A stretch of 64,000 nucleotides of DNA from Lachnospiraceae bacterium (GCA_029219245.1 JAQXTA010000044.1:1-64000); one strand, 5' to 3'. Positions 20,515-29,579 are shown, numbered from the stretch's first letter. Translations and numbers: made by a program. Notes: generated by a model not told the origin, from the letters alone.

Positions 20515-21156
20515 ATGGAAGAGGAGAAGAAAATTTATTCACATGAAATAGTTATTACATCGATTCTTACCTTATGTCCGATTCTGGTGGGTGTATTTTT
20601 ATGGAATCGGCTGCCGGATATGGTAGCAACGCATTTTGATGCCCAAAATGTGCCAAATGGATGGAGTTCTAAAGTTTTTGCCGTATTCGGTATTCCTTTG
20701 ATCTTATTCTTAATGCAAATTTTATGCATCGCTGTGACCAAATTTGATCCGAAAAACAAAAATATGTCGCGTAAAATGATTTCTATCATTATATGGATTA
20801 TTCCAATAATATCTATCGTTGCGAATGGTACTATTCTATTGTATGCCATAGGAAAAACAATCGATGTAGGTCTGATTGTCAATCTGGTGTGTGGTATTTT
20901 ATTTCTGGCAATTGGCAACTATCTACCTAAATGCAGACAAAATTATACAGTTGGTGTAAAGACGCCATGGACACTGGAAAACGAGGAAAACTGGAACAAA
21001 ACCAACCGCTTTGCCGGCTGGTGTTTCCTGTTTACCGGAGTGTGTTTTCTGGTAAACAGCCTATTTACGCTGACCGCTGTGTTGTTTTTGGTCATACCGG
21101 TATGCGGATTGCTGCCGGTAGGCTACTCGTTTTGGCTGTATAGGAAAGAAAAATAA
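20515..21156 (+). CDS. SdpI-like protein with DUF1648 domain
   Basis: A 213-residue membrane protein with six probable helices. The N-terminal DUF1648 motif LPDMVATHFDAQNVPNGWSS is followed by the SdpI-type segment GNYLPKCRQNYTVGVKTPWT and ENEENWNKTNR. In Bacillus subtilis SdpI is the immunity and signalling receptor for the SdpC toxin and sequesters SdpR; the same pairing of regulator and SdpI-like protein occurs here, but with an ABC transporter between them and no sdpC-like toxin gene. ATG 20515 is chosen because GTGGAGG lies five bases upstream. Confidence 0.85.
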   Translation: MEEEKKIYSHEIVITSILTLCPILVGVFLWNRLPDMVATHFDAQNVPNGWSSKVFAVFGIPLILFLMQILCIAVTKFDPKNKNMSRKMISIIIWIIPIISIVANGTILLYAIGKTIDVGLIVNLVCGILFLAIGNYLPKCRQNYTVGVKTPWTLENEENWNKTNRFAGWCFLFTGVCFLVNSLFTLTAVLFLVIPVCGLLPVGYSFWLYRKEK

Positions 21157-21179
21157 GAGTGCACAAAGGCACTCTTATT
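21152..21179. terminator. Bidirectional terminator, overlaps a stop codon
   Basis: AATAAGAGTGC (21152-21162) and GCACTCTTATT (21169-21179) form an 11-bp stem. It ends the SdpI-like gene on the plus strand and, with TTATTTTTCTTT behind it on the minus strand, the DUF3048 gene. The stop codon of the latter (21175-21177) lies within the stem. Confidence 0.75.
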
Positions 21180-22359
21180 CATACTCCACAAATTCGCCAT
21201 ATTCCTGCCAGATATTACATACCCATGTTTTGCCTTGATTGACAATGATTTCATTCCCTTCCTCGTCAAAGAACCTTGCAGGAGTAAAATCGCCGTCATA
21301 GCGCATCCACTTACAGGGAATCACCTTACCGTTTGTAAAAATAATTGCATCCCCTTCACCATGTACACCGAAAGCGAGGTAATCATGGTCATCCCGGACT
21401 TCGCCATGACAATATTGGAAAATAACGTTGGTAACGGCTAATTGTTCGCCGTTGTATTCGTCAATCTGTGCTTCGTCATCCTGATAACGATAATAAAGAT
21501 GATCATCTTCATGGTATTCAAAATATGGGTGATAAGCACCGTAACCGCCGGAATTCTCACCGGATTTTCCACCCGGGTAAATCATGGTGGCGGACTCATT
21601 TTCCGGATAATCGGCAATCACATCATCGGCAGCAAAAAGGAATGGCGGTACATAATTTTCATCATAGTTCCAGTCATAACCAAGTCGTTCTACTGCATCC
21701 CACAGCCCGTCAATCATCAGATACCCGGTAAACTCGGTTGCATAACCGGGACGACTGACTCTGGCGTAAGCTTCATCTGCCGGTTTGTGGATACCGTCTA
21801 CGGCAGCACTGACATTATAGACATTATCGCGGTTGATCAATTCTTCTACATAAGGTTTGGCAAGACCCCAGTTACAATAAATGGATTCATACCCCATTGC
21901 CACATATAAGAAGTAATCCCGACAGCTTCTGACCGGGCCGATTCTGTCCAGATCATCAAAGTTCTCGAAGACTGCCATTAGTCTGGTAATACGTCCCTCA
22001 ACAGGTGCCTCGTAAATGATACCTGCCTGAGAAAGACCGTATTGCGGCATTGCCGGTGCATTGTTTGGAATCATGACAGCGATAGGTCTTCTGGTAGCAA
22101 CTTTTTCGGCTGTCCATTCACCGGTTAAATAACTCTGCATTTTGCCGTCAACAACTTCTCTTTCTTCAATAACCGGATAGGCGGTAGCCGGTTCCTCCGG
22201 GATTTCTTCCACCGGTTCTTCGACGACTTCCTCTGGTTCATCTGCAACTTCTTCCTGCACTGCTTCCGGCTCTGGCTCGGTACCTGCACCACAGCCTGTC
22301 AGAAAAGAAAAAGTAAGTATAACGGAAGTTAACAGTAAAGCAATTCTTTTTTGATACAT
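21175..22359 (-). CDS. DUF3048 (YerB-like) lipoprotein
   Basis: A 394-residue secreted lipoprotein. A signal peptide with lipobox LTGC (Cys about 23) is followed by an acidic Glu/Pro-rich linker (25-65) and a DUF3048 region beginning RRPIAVMIPNNAPAMPQYGLSQAG and containing RIGPVRSCRDYF. The second half, from about residue 230, holds YHPYFEYHEDDHLYYRYQ and ends GKTWVCNIW. YerB-type proteins have no firmly known function. CGGAG lies seven bases before the ATG. The gene stands alone between two plus-strand blocks and ends in a shared terminator. Confidence 0.88.
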   Translation of the reverse strand: MYQKRIALLLTSVILTFSFLTGCGAGTEPEPEAVQEEVADEPEEVVEEPVEEIPEEPATAYPVIEEREVVDGKMQSYLTGEWTAEKVATRRPIAVMIPNNAPAMPQYGLSQAGIIYEAPVEGRITRLMAVFENFDDLDRIGPVRSCRDYFLYVAMGYESIYCNWGLAKPYVEELINRDNVYNVSAAVDGIHKPADEAYARVSRPGYATEFTGYLMIDGLWDAVERLGYDWNYDENYVPPFLFAADDVIADYPENESATMIYPGGKSGENSGGYGAYHPYFEYHEDDHLYYRYQDDEAQIDEYNGEQLAVTNVIFQYCHGEVRDDHDYLAFGVHGEGDAIIFTNGKVIPCKWMRYDGDFTPARFFDEEGNEIIVNQGKTWVCNIWQEYGEFVEYE

Positions 22360-22595
22360 CTTTTTTCTCCGTTCTAAAATAGTATTCTTTGGAAAGGATT
22401 CTTTTGCAAGAATCTCTTATATTATACTTGAAATTCAATAATCTGTATACTGTTTAAATCAGGGAAAAAACTTTGGGTTTCATGTATGCAGGATATGTGG
22501 TAAAATCATGGTTATGGAAATGCAGAAGTTTTTTCGTGCGCAGAGGTATGCCTGTGCCCCAAAGTTTGCAGGTTGAGAGAAAGGCATGGTTTTTT

Positions 22596-23585
22596 ATGAA
22601 ATGGATGAAATTTAAAATCAAAACAATAACAGAGGCAGAAGACATTATTATCAGCACTTTGTACGATATCGGTCTGGAAGGTGCGCAGATTGAAGATAAG
22701 ATTCCGCTGACAGCATGGGAGAAGGAGCAGATGTTTGTGGATATTCCTCCGCTCAGCGGAGAAGATGACGGCATCGCCTATCTCAGCTTTTTTGTCGAGG
22801 AAAAAGAAGACGGCAGTCTGGAAGTAAACGGAGAAGTAACCGACAAAGAAACCATCTTAAAGCAGGTGGAAACCGAGCTGGAAGACTTGAAAATGTTTAT
22901 GGATATCGGAGAAGGAACGATTACGATAGAAGAAACCGAAGACATTGACTGGATTAACAATTGGAAAGAATTTTTCCATCAGTTCTATATTGATGACCTT
23001 CTGGTAATTCCTTCCTGGGAAGAAGTGAAAGAAGAAGATAAAGGTAAAAAGATTCTGCATATTGATCCGGGAACGGCATTCGGTACCGGTATGCACGAAA
23101 CGACACAGCTTTGTATTCGCCAGATTAAGAAATTTCTGACACCGGAAACAGTACTTCTGGATGTGGGAACCGGAAGTGGTATTCTGGCAATCCTTGCATT
23201 GATGTACGGGGCAAAAAAAGCGGTGGGAACGGATTTGGATCCATGTGCGGTAGAAGCTGTTGCGCAGAATATGGAAGCCAACGGCATCTGCAAAGATGAT
23301 TTTACTATGATGATTGGGAATATTATTACTGAGAAAGAAGTGCAGGACAAAGTCGGTTATGAGTGTTATGATATCGTGGTGGCAAATATTCTGGCAGATG
23401 TCCTGGTACCGCTTACACCGGTCATTGTAAACCAGATGAAAAAAGGCGGTATCTATATTACCTCCGGCATTATCAATGACAAGGAAGAAACCGTTGTAAA
23501 TGCGGTAAAGGCTGCCGGACTGGAGGTGCTGGAAGTGACATATCAGGGCGAGTGGGTATCGGTAACAGCGCGTAAAAATGCCTGA
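22596..23585 (+). CDS. prmA: Ribosomal protein L11 methyltransferase
   Basis: A 329-residue enzyme that trimethylates ribosomal protein L11 using S-adenosylmethionine. The N-terminal substrate domain is followed by the Rossmann fold with motif LLDVGTGSGILAI (about 190), acidic TDLDP and the NPPY-like VVANILADVLV. ATG 22596 is chosen because the family begins MKWxKxxIxT; a longer open frame reaches back to 22473 but its extra 41 residues look non-coding and no binding site precedes it. AAAGG lies about 13 bases upstream. First gene of prmA-vanZ-rsmE. Confidence 0.93.
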   Translation: MKWMKFKIKTITEAEDIIISTLYDIGLEGAQIEDKIPLTAWEKEQMFVDIPPLSGEDDGIAYLSFFVEEKEDGSLEVNGEVTDKETILKQVETELEDLKMFMDIGEGTITIEETEDIDWINNWKEFFHQFYIDDLLVIPSWEEVKEEDKGKKILHIDPGTAFGTGMHETTQLCIRQIKKFLTPETVLLDVGTGSGILAILALMYGAKKAVGTDLDPCAVEAVAQNMEANGICKDDFTMMIGNIITEKEVQDKVGYECYDIVVANILADVLVPLTPVIVNQMKKGGIYITSGIINDKEETVVNAVKAAGLEVLEVTYQGEWVSVTARKNA

Positions 23586-23638
23586 GAGAATCGGCACCGT
23601 TTTGAGAAAACAGGCAGAATGAAGGGACAAAAGGCAGG

Positions 23639-24142
23639 ATGAAAAAGGTCAGGACGTTTGCGGGGATTCTGGCATTGTTCTGGATGTGTATTATCTTTTC
23701 TTTTTCTGCGCAGGAAAAAGAGGAGTCCAGTGAGGTCAGTGAAGCAATCAGCTACCGGATGGTAAGTTCTACAGGTATTTTATTTCACCTGCATCTGGAC
23801 GAAGAGCAGGTGCAGAAGATAGCGGCTGCGATTGAAAACAGCGTAAGAAAAACAGCGCATATGGCGGAATTTGGGATTTTGGCAGTTTTGCTTTATATCT
23901 GGCTGGGCAAATGGCCATATACTACTGGAAGAAAAAGTGTGATGTCTGCCACGTTTGCAGTATTTTATGCCGCCAGTGATGAAATACACCAGTTGTTTGT
24001 ACCGGGGCGTGCCGGAATGGTAAAGGATGTTTTGATAGACAGTATCGGTGCCGTTTTAGGAATCCTTGTCTTTTTAGGAGTGAAAAAATGTATCAGTTTT
24101 TTGTGGAACCGTCGCAAATACAAGGCAACAGAGTTGTTATAA
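23639..24142 (+). CDS. VanZ family protein
   Basis: A 167-residue membrane protein with four probable helices. The VanZ-like hallmarks are an N-terminal helix ending in FSFSAQ, the conserved RKTAHMAEFGILAVLLY and the segment ASDEIHQLFVPGRAGMVKDV followed by DSIGAVLGI. VanZ gives low-level teicoplanin resistance in enterococci; most chromosomal relatives have no assigned role. The gene overlaps the start of rsmE by 55 bp in another frame, so the two are surely co-transcribed. Confidence 0.88.
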   Translation: MKKVRTFAGILALFWMCIIFSFSAQEKEESSEVSEAISYRMVSSTGILFHLHLDEEQVQKIAAAIENSVRKTAHMAEFGILAVLLYIWLGKWPYTTGRKSVMSATFAVFYAASDEIHQLFVPGRAGMVKDVLIDSIGAVLGILVFLGVKKCISFLWNRRKYKATELL

Positions 24143-24828
24143 CCGGAAAGGACGTCAATCATATTAAAAATGTACTCCGTATGAAACCGGGAGAGGAAAT
24201 TGCTGTAAGCAACGGGATGGATGGAAAAGAATACCGATGTGGGATTGAAGAATATACAGAAGAAGAGGTTGTCTGTAGTCTTCGCTTTATTAAAGAGGAT
24301 GGTGTGGAGCTTCCTTCCAGAATTTATCTCTTTCAGGGACTTCCCAAAGCAGATAAAATGGAACTGATTATTCAGAAGGCTGTCGAGCTGGGGGTATACG
24401 AGGTCATCCCGGTTGCCTGCGGAAGATCGGTTGTAAAATTAGATGAAAAAAAAGCCAAAAGTAAGCTGGCTCGTTGGCAGGGAATTGCAGAAGCGGCAGC
24501 CAAACAGAGTAAGCGGGGCATCATTCCGGAAATGAAGCATGTGATGAGCATGAAGGAAGCAATTGCGTATGCAAAGGATATCGATGTGAAGCTGATTCCC
24601 TATGAATTGGCAGAAAATATGAACAAAACAAAAGAGATTATAAACGGCATAGAACCTGGACAGTCGATAGCAATTTTTATCGGACCGGAAGGCGGTTTTG
24701 AAGAAAAAGAGATTGCGGATGCCATGGAACAGGGTGTGATTCCGATTACGCTTGGAAAACGGATATTAAGAACCGAAACCGCAGGCTTTACGGTACTGTC
24801 CTGGCTGATGTATCATTTAGAAGAATAA
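24088..24828 (+). CDS. rsmE: 16S rRNA (uracil-1498-N3)-methyltransferase
   Basis: A 246-residue SPOUT-family enzyme that methylates U1498 of 16S rRNA. The N-terminal PUA-like domain contains DVNHIKNVLRMKPGEEI; the trefoil-knot domain shows QGLPKADKMELIIQKAVELGV, FIGPEGGFEEKEI and LGKRILRTETAG. TTAGGAG lies seven bases before the ATG, inside the end of the VanZ gene. The prmA-rsmE neighbourhood is conserved in many Firmicutes. Confidence 0.96.
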   Translation: MYQFFVEPSQIQGNRVVITGKDVNHIKNVLRMKPGEEIAVSNGMDGKEYRCGIEEYTEEEVVCSLRFIKEDGVELPSRIYLFQGLPKADKMELIIQKAVELGVYEVIPVACGRSVVKLDEKKAKSKLARWQGIAEAAAKQSKRGIIPEMKHVMSMKEAIAYAKDIDVKLIPYELAENMNKTKEIINGIEPGQSIAIFIGPEGGFEEKEIADAMEQGVIPITLGKRILRTETAGFTVLSWLMYHLEE

Positions 24829-24950
24829 TTGTCAAACAGCATGTATCTGCCATATACTACATTATAGGAAGCTGACGGCATAGAACATGTTTGGATAAAT
24901 GTTTTGTGAATGATTCAGAAAAGGAACAAAATATAGAAATAGGAGCTGTT

Positions 24951-26105
24951 ATGGAAGTATATTTGGATAATTCGGCTACAACCAGATGCTTTGATGAAGT
25001 AGCGCAGCTTATGACGAAAATAATGTGTGAAGATTACGGTAATCCTTCCAGTATGCATCATAAGGGCGTCGAAGCGGAGCACTATTTACGATATGCGGGA
25101 GAAACCCTCGCAAAAATATTGAAAGTGAACGAAAAAGAGATTCTTTTTACCTCAGGAGGAACGGAATCGGATAATATTGCTTTAATCGGAACGGCAATGG
25201 CAAATCATAGAACAGGCAGACATTTGATTACGACACAGATAGAGCATCCTGCTATTATGCAGACGATGCGGTATCTGGAGGATCAGGGATTTCGTGTAAC
25301 GTATTTACCGGTGGATAAACAGGGCAGAATCAGCCTGGATGATTTGGAAAAAGCGATAGAAAAGGATACTATTCTAGTATCCATTATGCATACAAATAAT
25401 GAAATTGGCACGTTAGAGCCGATTGCACAGGCAGGTGAACTGATTAAGAGAATAAATCCGAAAACGGCTTTTCATGTAGATGCTGTGCAGGGATTTGGTA
25501 AATTCCGGATATATCCGTCACGTATGAAAATAGATCTGCTTTCGGTCAGTGCTCATAAGATTCATGGACCAAAGGGTGTAGGATTTCTCTATAAGAATGA
25601 TAAGCTGAAAATCAGTCCCATTATGTATGGAGGCGGGCAACAGAAAGGAATGCGTTCCGGAACAGAAAATGTTCCTGGTATTGCCGGACTTGCCAGAGCT
25701 GCGGAGCTTATCTATGAAAATCTGGATGAAGACATGGCAAGACTTTATGACTTGCGTAAATTGTTTGTGGATGGTGTTTCCGGGATGGAGGATGTGAAAG
25801 TCAATGGCTGTACGGGAGAAGAAAGCGCTGCCCATATTGTCAGCCTGTCAGTCAGAGGAATTCGGAGTGAAGTACTGCTGCACGCACTGGAAGAGAGAGG
25901 TATTTATGTTTCGGCAGGAAGTGCCTGCTCCTCCAATAAGCCGCAGACTTCTGCAACTCTGAAGGCAATCGGAGTAGAGAAAGATTTGTTGGATTCCACA
26001 ATACGGTTCAGTTTTTCGATTTTTACAACGGAAGAAGAAATTCAGTATACGTTGCAGGCGTTATATGATATAATACCGGCGTTAAGAAGATATACAAGAC
26101 ACTAA
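24951..26105 (+). CDS. Cysteine desulfurase, NifS/IscS family
   Basis: A 384-residue PLP enzyme that takes sulfur from cysteine as a persulfide. It begins MEVYLDNSATT; the cofactor lysine lies in SVSAHKIHGPKG (about 204) and the acceptor cysteine in AGSACSS (about 325). ATG 24951 has AGGAG five bases upstream; a longer frame from 24891 adds 20 residues that the family lacks. It precedes thiI, as NifZ does in Bacillus, so its likely main job is to feed sulfur to ThiI for tRNA 4-thiouridine; that partnership is inferred from position. Confidence 0.93.
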   Translation: MEVYLDNSATTRCFDEVAQLMTKIMCEDYGNPSSMHHKGVEAEHYLRYAGETLAKILKVNEKEILFTSGGTESDNIALIGTAMANHRTGRHLITTQIEHPAIMQTMRYLEDQGFRVTYLPVDKQGRISLDDLEKAIEKDTILVSIMHTNNEIGTLEPIAQAGELIKRINPKTAFHVDAVQGFGKFRIYPSRMKIDLLSVSAHKIHGPKGVGFLYKNDKLKISPIMYGGGQQKGMRSGTENVPGIAGLARAAELIYENLDEDMARLYDLRKLFVDGVSGMEDVKVNGCTGEESAAHIVSLSVRGIRSEVLLHALEERGIYVSAGSACSSNKPQTSATLKAIGVEKDLLDSTIRFSFSIFTTEEEIQYTLQALYDIIPALRRYTRH

Positions 26106-26117
26106 ATAATAGGATAT

Positions 26118-26193
26118 AAATTCACAATCCAAAGACAGGCACGCTTTCGCTGTTTGGTGTTTAGAAGTACCTGCCTTTTGGATTTGTGAAATT
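26118..26193. repeat. Long imperfect inverted repeat between nifS and thiI
   Basis: The arms about 26118-26142 and 26167-26193 pair over roughly 25 bases with a few mismatches (cores ATCCAAA/TTTGGAT and CAGG/CCTG) around a 24-base loop. No T tract follows. It could be an RNA processing or attenuation hairpin in the nifS-thiI message or a small palindromic repeat element. Confidence 0.5.
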
Positions 26194-26245
26194 GCAAATC
26201 CGATGAAAACATCTATTTAAAATGACTTAGATAAGAGGAGAAATC

Positions 26246-27427
26246 ATGTTGTTTACTGCTTTTTTGATTAAGTACGCAGAAATCGGTGTAAAAGGGAAAA
26301 ACAGGTATCTTTTTGAAGATGCACTGGTAAAACAGATTAAATATGCTTTGAAAAAATGCGAGGGAGAATTTACCGTCCGTAAGACAGACGGCAGAATCTA
26401 TGTGGATGCGGTTTCAGATTTTGACTTTGAAGAGACGGTAGCTGCACTGCAGAAGGTATTCGGTATTTCCGGTATCTGTCCGGTGGTTTATGTGGAGGAC
26501 GAAGGCTTTGAAAAGCTGGGCGAGCGGGTTGTGCAATACCTGGACGAAGTGTATCCGGACAAGCATAAGACCTTTAAAGTTGCAGCCAGAAGAGCGCGGA
26601 AAAATTATCCGATGAACTCTATGGAAATCAATGTGGAAATGGGCGGTATTATTCTGGATGCTTATCCGGAGATGCAGGTGGATGTGCACAAGCCGGATAT
26701 TATGTTGAACATTGAAGTACGCGACAAAATCTATATTTATTCGGAGATTATTCCGGGACCGGGAGGCATGCCGGTAGGAACCGGTGGGAAAGCGATGCTG
26801 CTTTTATCCGGTGGTATTGATTCACCGGTTGCCGGCTATATGATTGCCAAGCGGGGCGTGAAACTGGATGCGGTTTATTTCCATGCACCGCCGTATACAA
26901 GCGAGCGTGCGAAGCAGAAGGTAGTGGATTTGGCGAAAAAGGTTGCGCAGTATACCGGGCCGATTTATTTGCATGTCATTAATTTTACCGACATACAGCT
27001 TTATATCTATGATAAATGTCCGCATGATGAACTGACGATTATCATGCGCCGCTATATGATGCGGATTGCCGAGCACATTGCGAGAGAAAACGAGTGCCTT
27101 GGTCTGATTACCGGAGAAAGTATCGGGCAGGTAGCGTCCCAGACGATGCACAGTCTGGTAGCGACGAACGAGGTGTGCGAGCTTCCGGTTTACAGACCGT
27201 TAATCGGTTTCGATAAAATGGAAATTGTGGATATTTCTGAGAAAATTGACACATATGAAACATCCATTTTGCCTTATGAGGATTGTTGTACTATTTTTGT
27301 GGCAAAACATCCGGTTACCAAACCGAATCTGAATATTATCAGAAAACATGAGCAGAATCTTCATGAGAAAATAGAAGAGTTAGTACAGACGGCATTAGAT
27401 ACGGATGAAGTGATTATTGTTTCTTAA
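26246..27427 (+). CDS. thiI: tRNA 4-thiouridine synthase ThiI
   Basis: A 393-residue enzyme that adenylates tRNA U8 and inserts sulfur to make 4-thiouridine; it can also serve thiamine synthesis. Residues 1-60 are the ferredoxin-like N-terminal domain, about 60-165 the THUMP domain, and the PP-loop SGGIDSPVAGYM begins near 189. The chain ends without the C-terminal rhodanese domain, as is normal in Gram-positive ThiI. AGAGGAG precedes the ATG. It follows a cysteine desulfurase, its presumed sulfur donor. Confidence 0.96.
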   Translation: MLFTAFLIKYAEIGVKGKNRYLFEDALVKQIKYALKKCEGEFTVRKTDGRIYVDAVSDFDFEETVAALQKVFGISGICPVVYVEDEGFEKLGERVVQYLDEVYPDKHKTFKVAARRARKNYPMNSMEINVEMGGIILDAYPEMQVDVHKPDIMLNIEVRDKIYIYSEIIPGPGGMPVGTGGKAMLLLSGGIDSPVAGYMIAKRGVKLDAVYFHAPPYTSERAKQKVVDLAKKVAQYTGPIYLHVINFTDIQLYIYDKCPHDELTIIMRRYMMRIAEHIARENECLGLITGESIGQVASQTMHSLVATNEVCELPVYRPLIGFDKMEIVDISEKIDTYETSILPYEDCCTIFVAKHPVTKPNLNIIRKHEQNLHEKIEELVQTALDTDEVIIVS

Positions 27428-27445
27428 GTCAGAGAATAAAATCAG

Positions 27446-27497
27446 AAAAGAAAAATGGTACCACAAGAATTTTGTGATACCATTCCTTTTCTTTTTG
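27446..27497. terminator. Bidirectional terminator after thiI
   Basis: AATGGTA..CACAA pairs with TTGTG..TACCATT, extended by AAAAGAAA/TTTTCTTTT arms. It separates thiI from the convergent HPr-like gene. Confidence 0.85.
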
Positions 27498-27532
27498 TTT
27501 AATTCTGATTGTTGTTGCTATGTAGCTGAAAC

Positions 27533-27763
27533 TTACATAATGTAAGGTTTCAGAGCTTCCATAACTTCTTCAGCACCATCTTCTGCGTGGATATTCAAAT
27601 CGATAGGTTTTGATAAATCCAGACTGAAGATACCCATGATAGATTTTGCATCGATAACGTATCTTCCGGATACTAAATCGAAATCATAATCAAATTTTGT
27701 AATATCATTTACAAAAGATTTTACCTTATCAATAGAATTTAAAGAAATTTGTACTGTTTTCAT
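27533..27763 (-). CDS. HPr-like protein lacking the active-site histidine
   Basis: A 76-residue protein with the size and strand/helix order of the phosphocarrier HPr. The regulatory-serine region is kept (DAKSIMGIFSLDLSKP, matching the AKSLFKLQTLGL zone of HPr with Ser46). The segment that should contain His15 (GLHTRPA in E. coli) reads NSIDKVKSFVNDI, with Asp where His would be. It therefore cannot relay phosphate through His15 but might be phosphorylated on serine, like Bacillus Crh. AAGGAGG precedes the start. A single-gene unit divergent from mtaB. Confidence 0.8.
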   Translation of the reverse strand: MKTVQISLNSIDKVKSFVNDITKFDYDFDLVSGRYVIDAKSIMGIFSLDLSKPIDLNIHAEDGAEEVMEALKPYIM

Positions 27764-27801
27764 TAAGAATTACCTCCTTCTTTTTCATACCTTCTGCTAT
27801 A

Positions 27802-27830
27802 ATACTAAATGTTGGAAGCGCAAAAGTCAA
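27802..27830 (-). promoter_or_regulatory. Promoter of the HPr-like gene
   Basis: On the minus strand TTGACT, 17 bp, TAGTAT lies about 40 bp upstream of the start codon. A shifted TATTAT at 20-bp spacing is an alternative -10. Confidence 0.55.
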
Positions 27831-27863
27831 TGATAAAACAATACAAAAAATGCGGAGATTACT

Positions 27864-29222
27864 ATGAAAAGTGTAGCATTACATAATCTTGGATGTAAAG
27901 TAAACGGCTATGAAATGGACGTTATGCAACAAATGTTACAAGAAAATGGTTATAAAATTGTACCATTTGATGAACAAGCCGATATTTATATTGTAAATAC
28001 CTGTACGGTAACAAATATTGCAGACCGGAAAAGCAGGCAGATGCTTCATCGGGCAAAAAAGAAAAATCCGGATGCTGTTGTTGTGGCAGTCGGGTGTTAT
28101 GTACAAACCGGGGAAGAAACCATTGAAAAGGATGAAGCGATTGATTTGGCAATCGGCAATAACCGGAAAAAGGATATTGTATCTATTTTGAATCGGTATC
28201 TTGCCGAAAGAGAAGGACAGACCGCCGATGTAACAGAACCTTACAAGCAGAAGGACATTATTGACATCAATCATACAGATGAATATGAAGAAATGATTTT
28301 GAACGAAACAGCAGAGCATACAAGAGCCTATGTAAAAATACAGGATGGCTGTAACCAGTTTTGTTCCTACTGTATCATTCCTTATGCCAGAGGAAGAGTC
28401 AGAAGCCGCAGGGAAGAAGACATTCTGACAGAGGTGGAAGGTATTGTGAAGCTTGGTTATAAAGAGATTGTACTTACGGGAATTCATATCAGCTCGTATG
28501 GAGTGGATCGGGGGGAGCCACAGCTCTTATCACTGATAGAGAAGCTGAATCAGATAGAAGGGCTGAAAAGAATACGGATAGGCTCTTTGGAACCGAGAAT
28601 CATTACGGAAGAATTTGCAGAACGAATCAGTAGGCTGACAAAAATCTGTCCGCATTTCCATTTGTCGCTGCAGAGCGGATGTGATGAAACATTGCGCCGG
28701 ATGAATAGACATTACACCACAGGGGAATACTTGGAAAAAGTAGAACTATTACGGAAGTATTTTGATAATCCTGCCATTACGACAGATGTGATTGTAGGTT
28801 TTCCGGGAGAAACGGAAGAAGAATTTGCTACAACGGCAAAATTTCTGGAGCAGGTGCATTTTTTTGAAATGCATATTTTCAAATACTCTAAACGACAGGG
28901 TACCAGGGCGGCGGTAATGGAGGGTCAGGTTCCGGATCCGATAAAAAGTGAGCGTAGCAATATTCTGATGAAATTGGAAGAAAAAATGTCAAAGGAATAT
29001 CGACAGTCCTTAATTGGCAAAGAAGTTGAGGTGTTATTTGAAGAAGCTAAGGAAATGGATGGCAGAATATATCAGATTGGGCACACAAGACAATATGTAA
29101 AGGTTGTGAAGGAAACAACAGAGGATTTGAGTAATCATATTGTTTGTGGAGAAATTTCGGGCTTTTTAAAAGAAAACATGATGAAACTGGAACATAAGGG
29201 CGGAATTGGAATGAATGATTGA
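27864..29222 (+). CDS. mtaB: tRNA (t6A37) C2-methylthiotransferase MtaB
   Basis: A 452-residue radical-SAM methylthiotransferase that converts t6A37 to ms2t6A in tRNAs reading ANN codons. The N-terminal domain has the three cluster cysteines in LGCKVNGYE, NTCTVTN and VGCYVQ; the radical-SAM motif CNQFCSYC starts near residue 162; a TRAM domain forms the C-terminus. The LGCKVN start and order of motifs fit MtaB rather than MiaB or RimO. No close ribosome binding site was picked out. It heads a block of RNA-related and conserved genes. Confidence 0.93.
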   Translation: MKSVALHNLGCKVNGYEMDVMQQMLQENGYKIVPFDEQADIYIVNTCTVTNIADRKSRQMLHRAKKKNPDAVVVAVGCYVQTGEETIEKDEAIDLAIGNNRKKDIVSILNRYLAEREGQTADVTEPYKQKDIIDINHTDEYEEMILNETAEHTRAYVKIQDGCNQFCSYCIIPYARGRVRSRREEDILTEVEGIVKLGYKEIVLTGIHISSYGVDRGEPQLLSLIEKLNQIEGLKRIRIGSLEPRIITEEFAERISRLTKICPHFHLSLQSGCDETLRRMNRHYTTGEYLEKVELLRKYFDNPAITTDVIVGFPGETEEEFATTAKFLEQVHFFEMHIFKYSKRQGTRAAVMEGQVPDPIKSERSNILMKLEEKMSKEYRQSLIGKEVEVLFEEAKEMDGRIYQIGHTRQYVKVVKETTEDLSNHIVCGEISGFLKENMMKLEHKGGIGMND

Positions 29223-29294
29223 ATTTTATTCCTGAATGGAGTATTATAAGACAATAGGGGTAATTTTCAAAACTATAGATAAGGGCGTGAGAAA

Positions 29295-29558
29295 ATGCAG
29301 GATTTGGAGAATACACAATTTTTCAGAGTAGAAACAGAACCGGAAACAGGGGTGAAACTGGTACTCTCAACAGTTTACGAAGCACTGACGGAGAAGGGAT
29401 ATAATCCGGTCAATCAGATTGTCGGATACATTATGTCCGGTGATCCGACATACATTACCAGTCATAAAAATGCAAGAAGCCTTATTATGAAGGTAGAACG
29501 GGATGAACTGGTAGAAGAGATGCTGACGGAATATATTAAAAACTCTTTGAAAAAATAA
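29295..29558 (+). CDS. ireB: IreB family regulatory phosphoprotein (UPF0297)
   Basis: An 87-residue protein of the UPF0297/IreB family. In Enterococcus faecalis IreB is phosphorylated by the kinase IreK and affects cephalosporin resistance. The conserved core [20 protein letters not shown] and [13 protein letters not shown] is intact, and a short N-terminus with ENTQFF holds the Thr residue phosphorylated in E. faecalis-type proteins. Followed by ruvX and a DUF1292 gene, the same order as yrzL-yrrK-yrzB in Bacillus. Confidence 0.95.
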   Translation: MQDLENTQFFRVETEPETGVKLVLSTVYEALTEKGYNPVNQIVGYIMSGDPTYITSHKNARSLIMKVERDELVEEMLTEYIKNSLKK

Positions 29559-29579
29559 AATGGATATCAGGGTACGATT

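Noticed and set aside
22473-22595. 41-residue extension of PrmA
   Set aside because: The family starts at the ATG chosen, and the upstream part lacks coding character.
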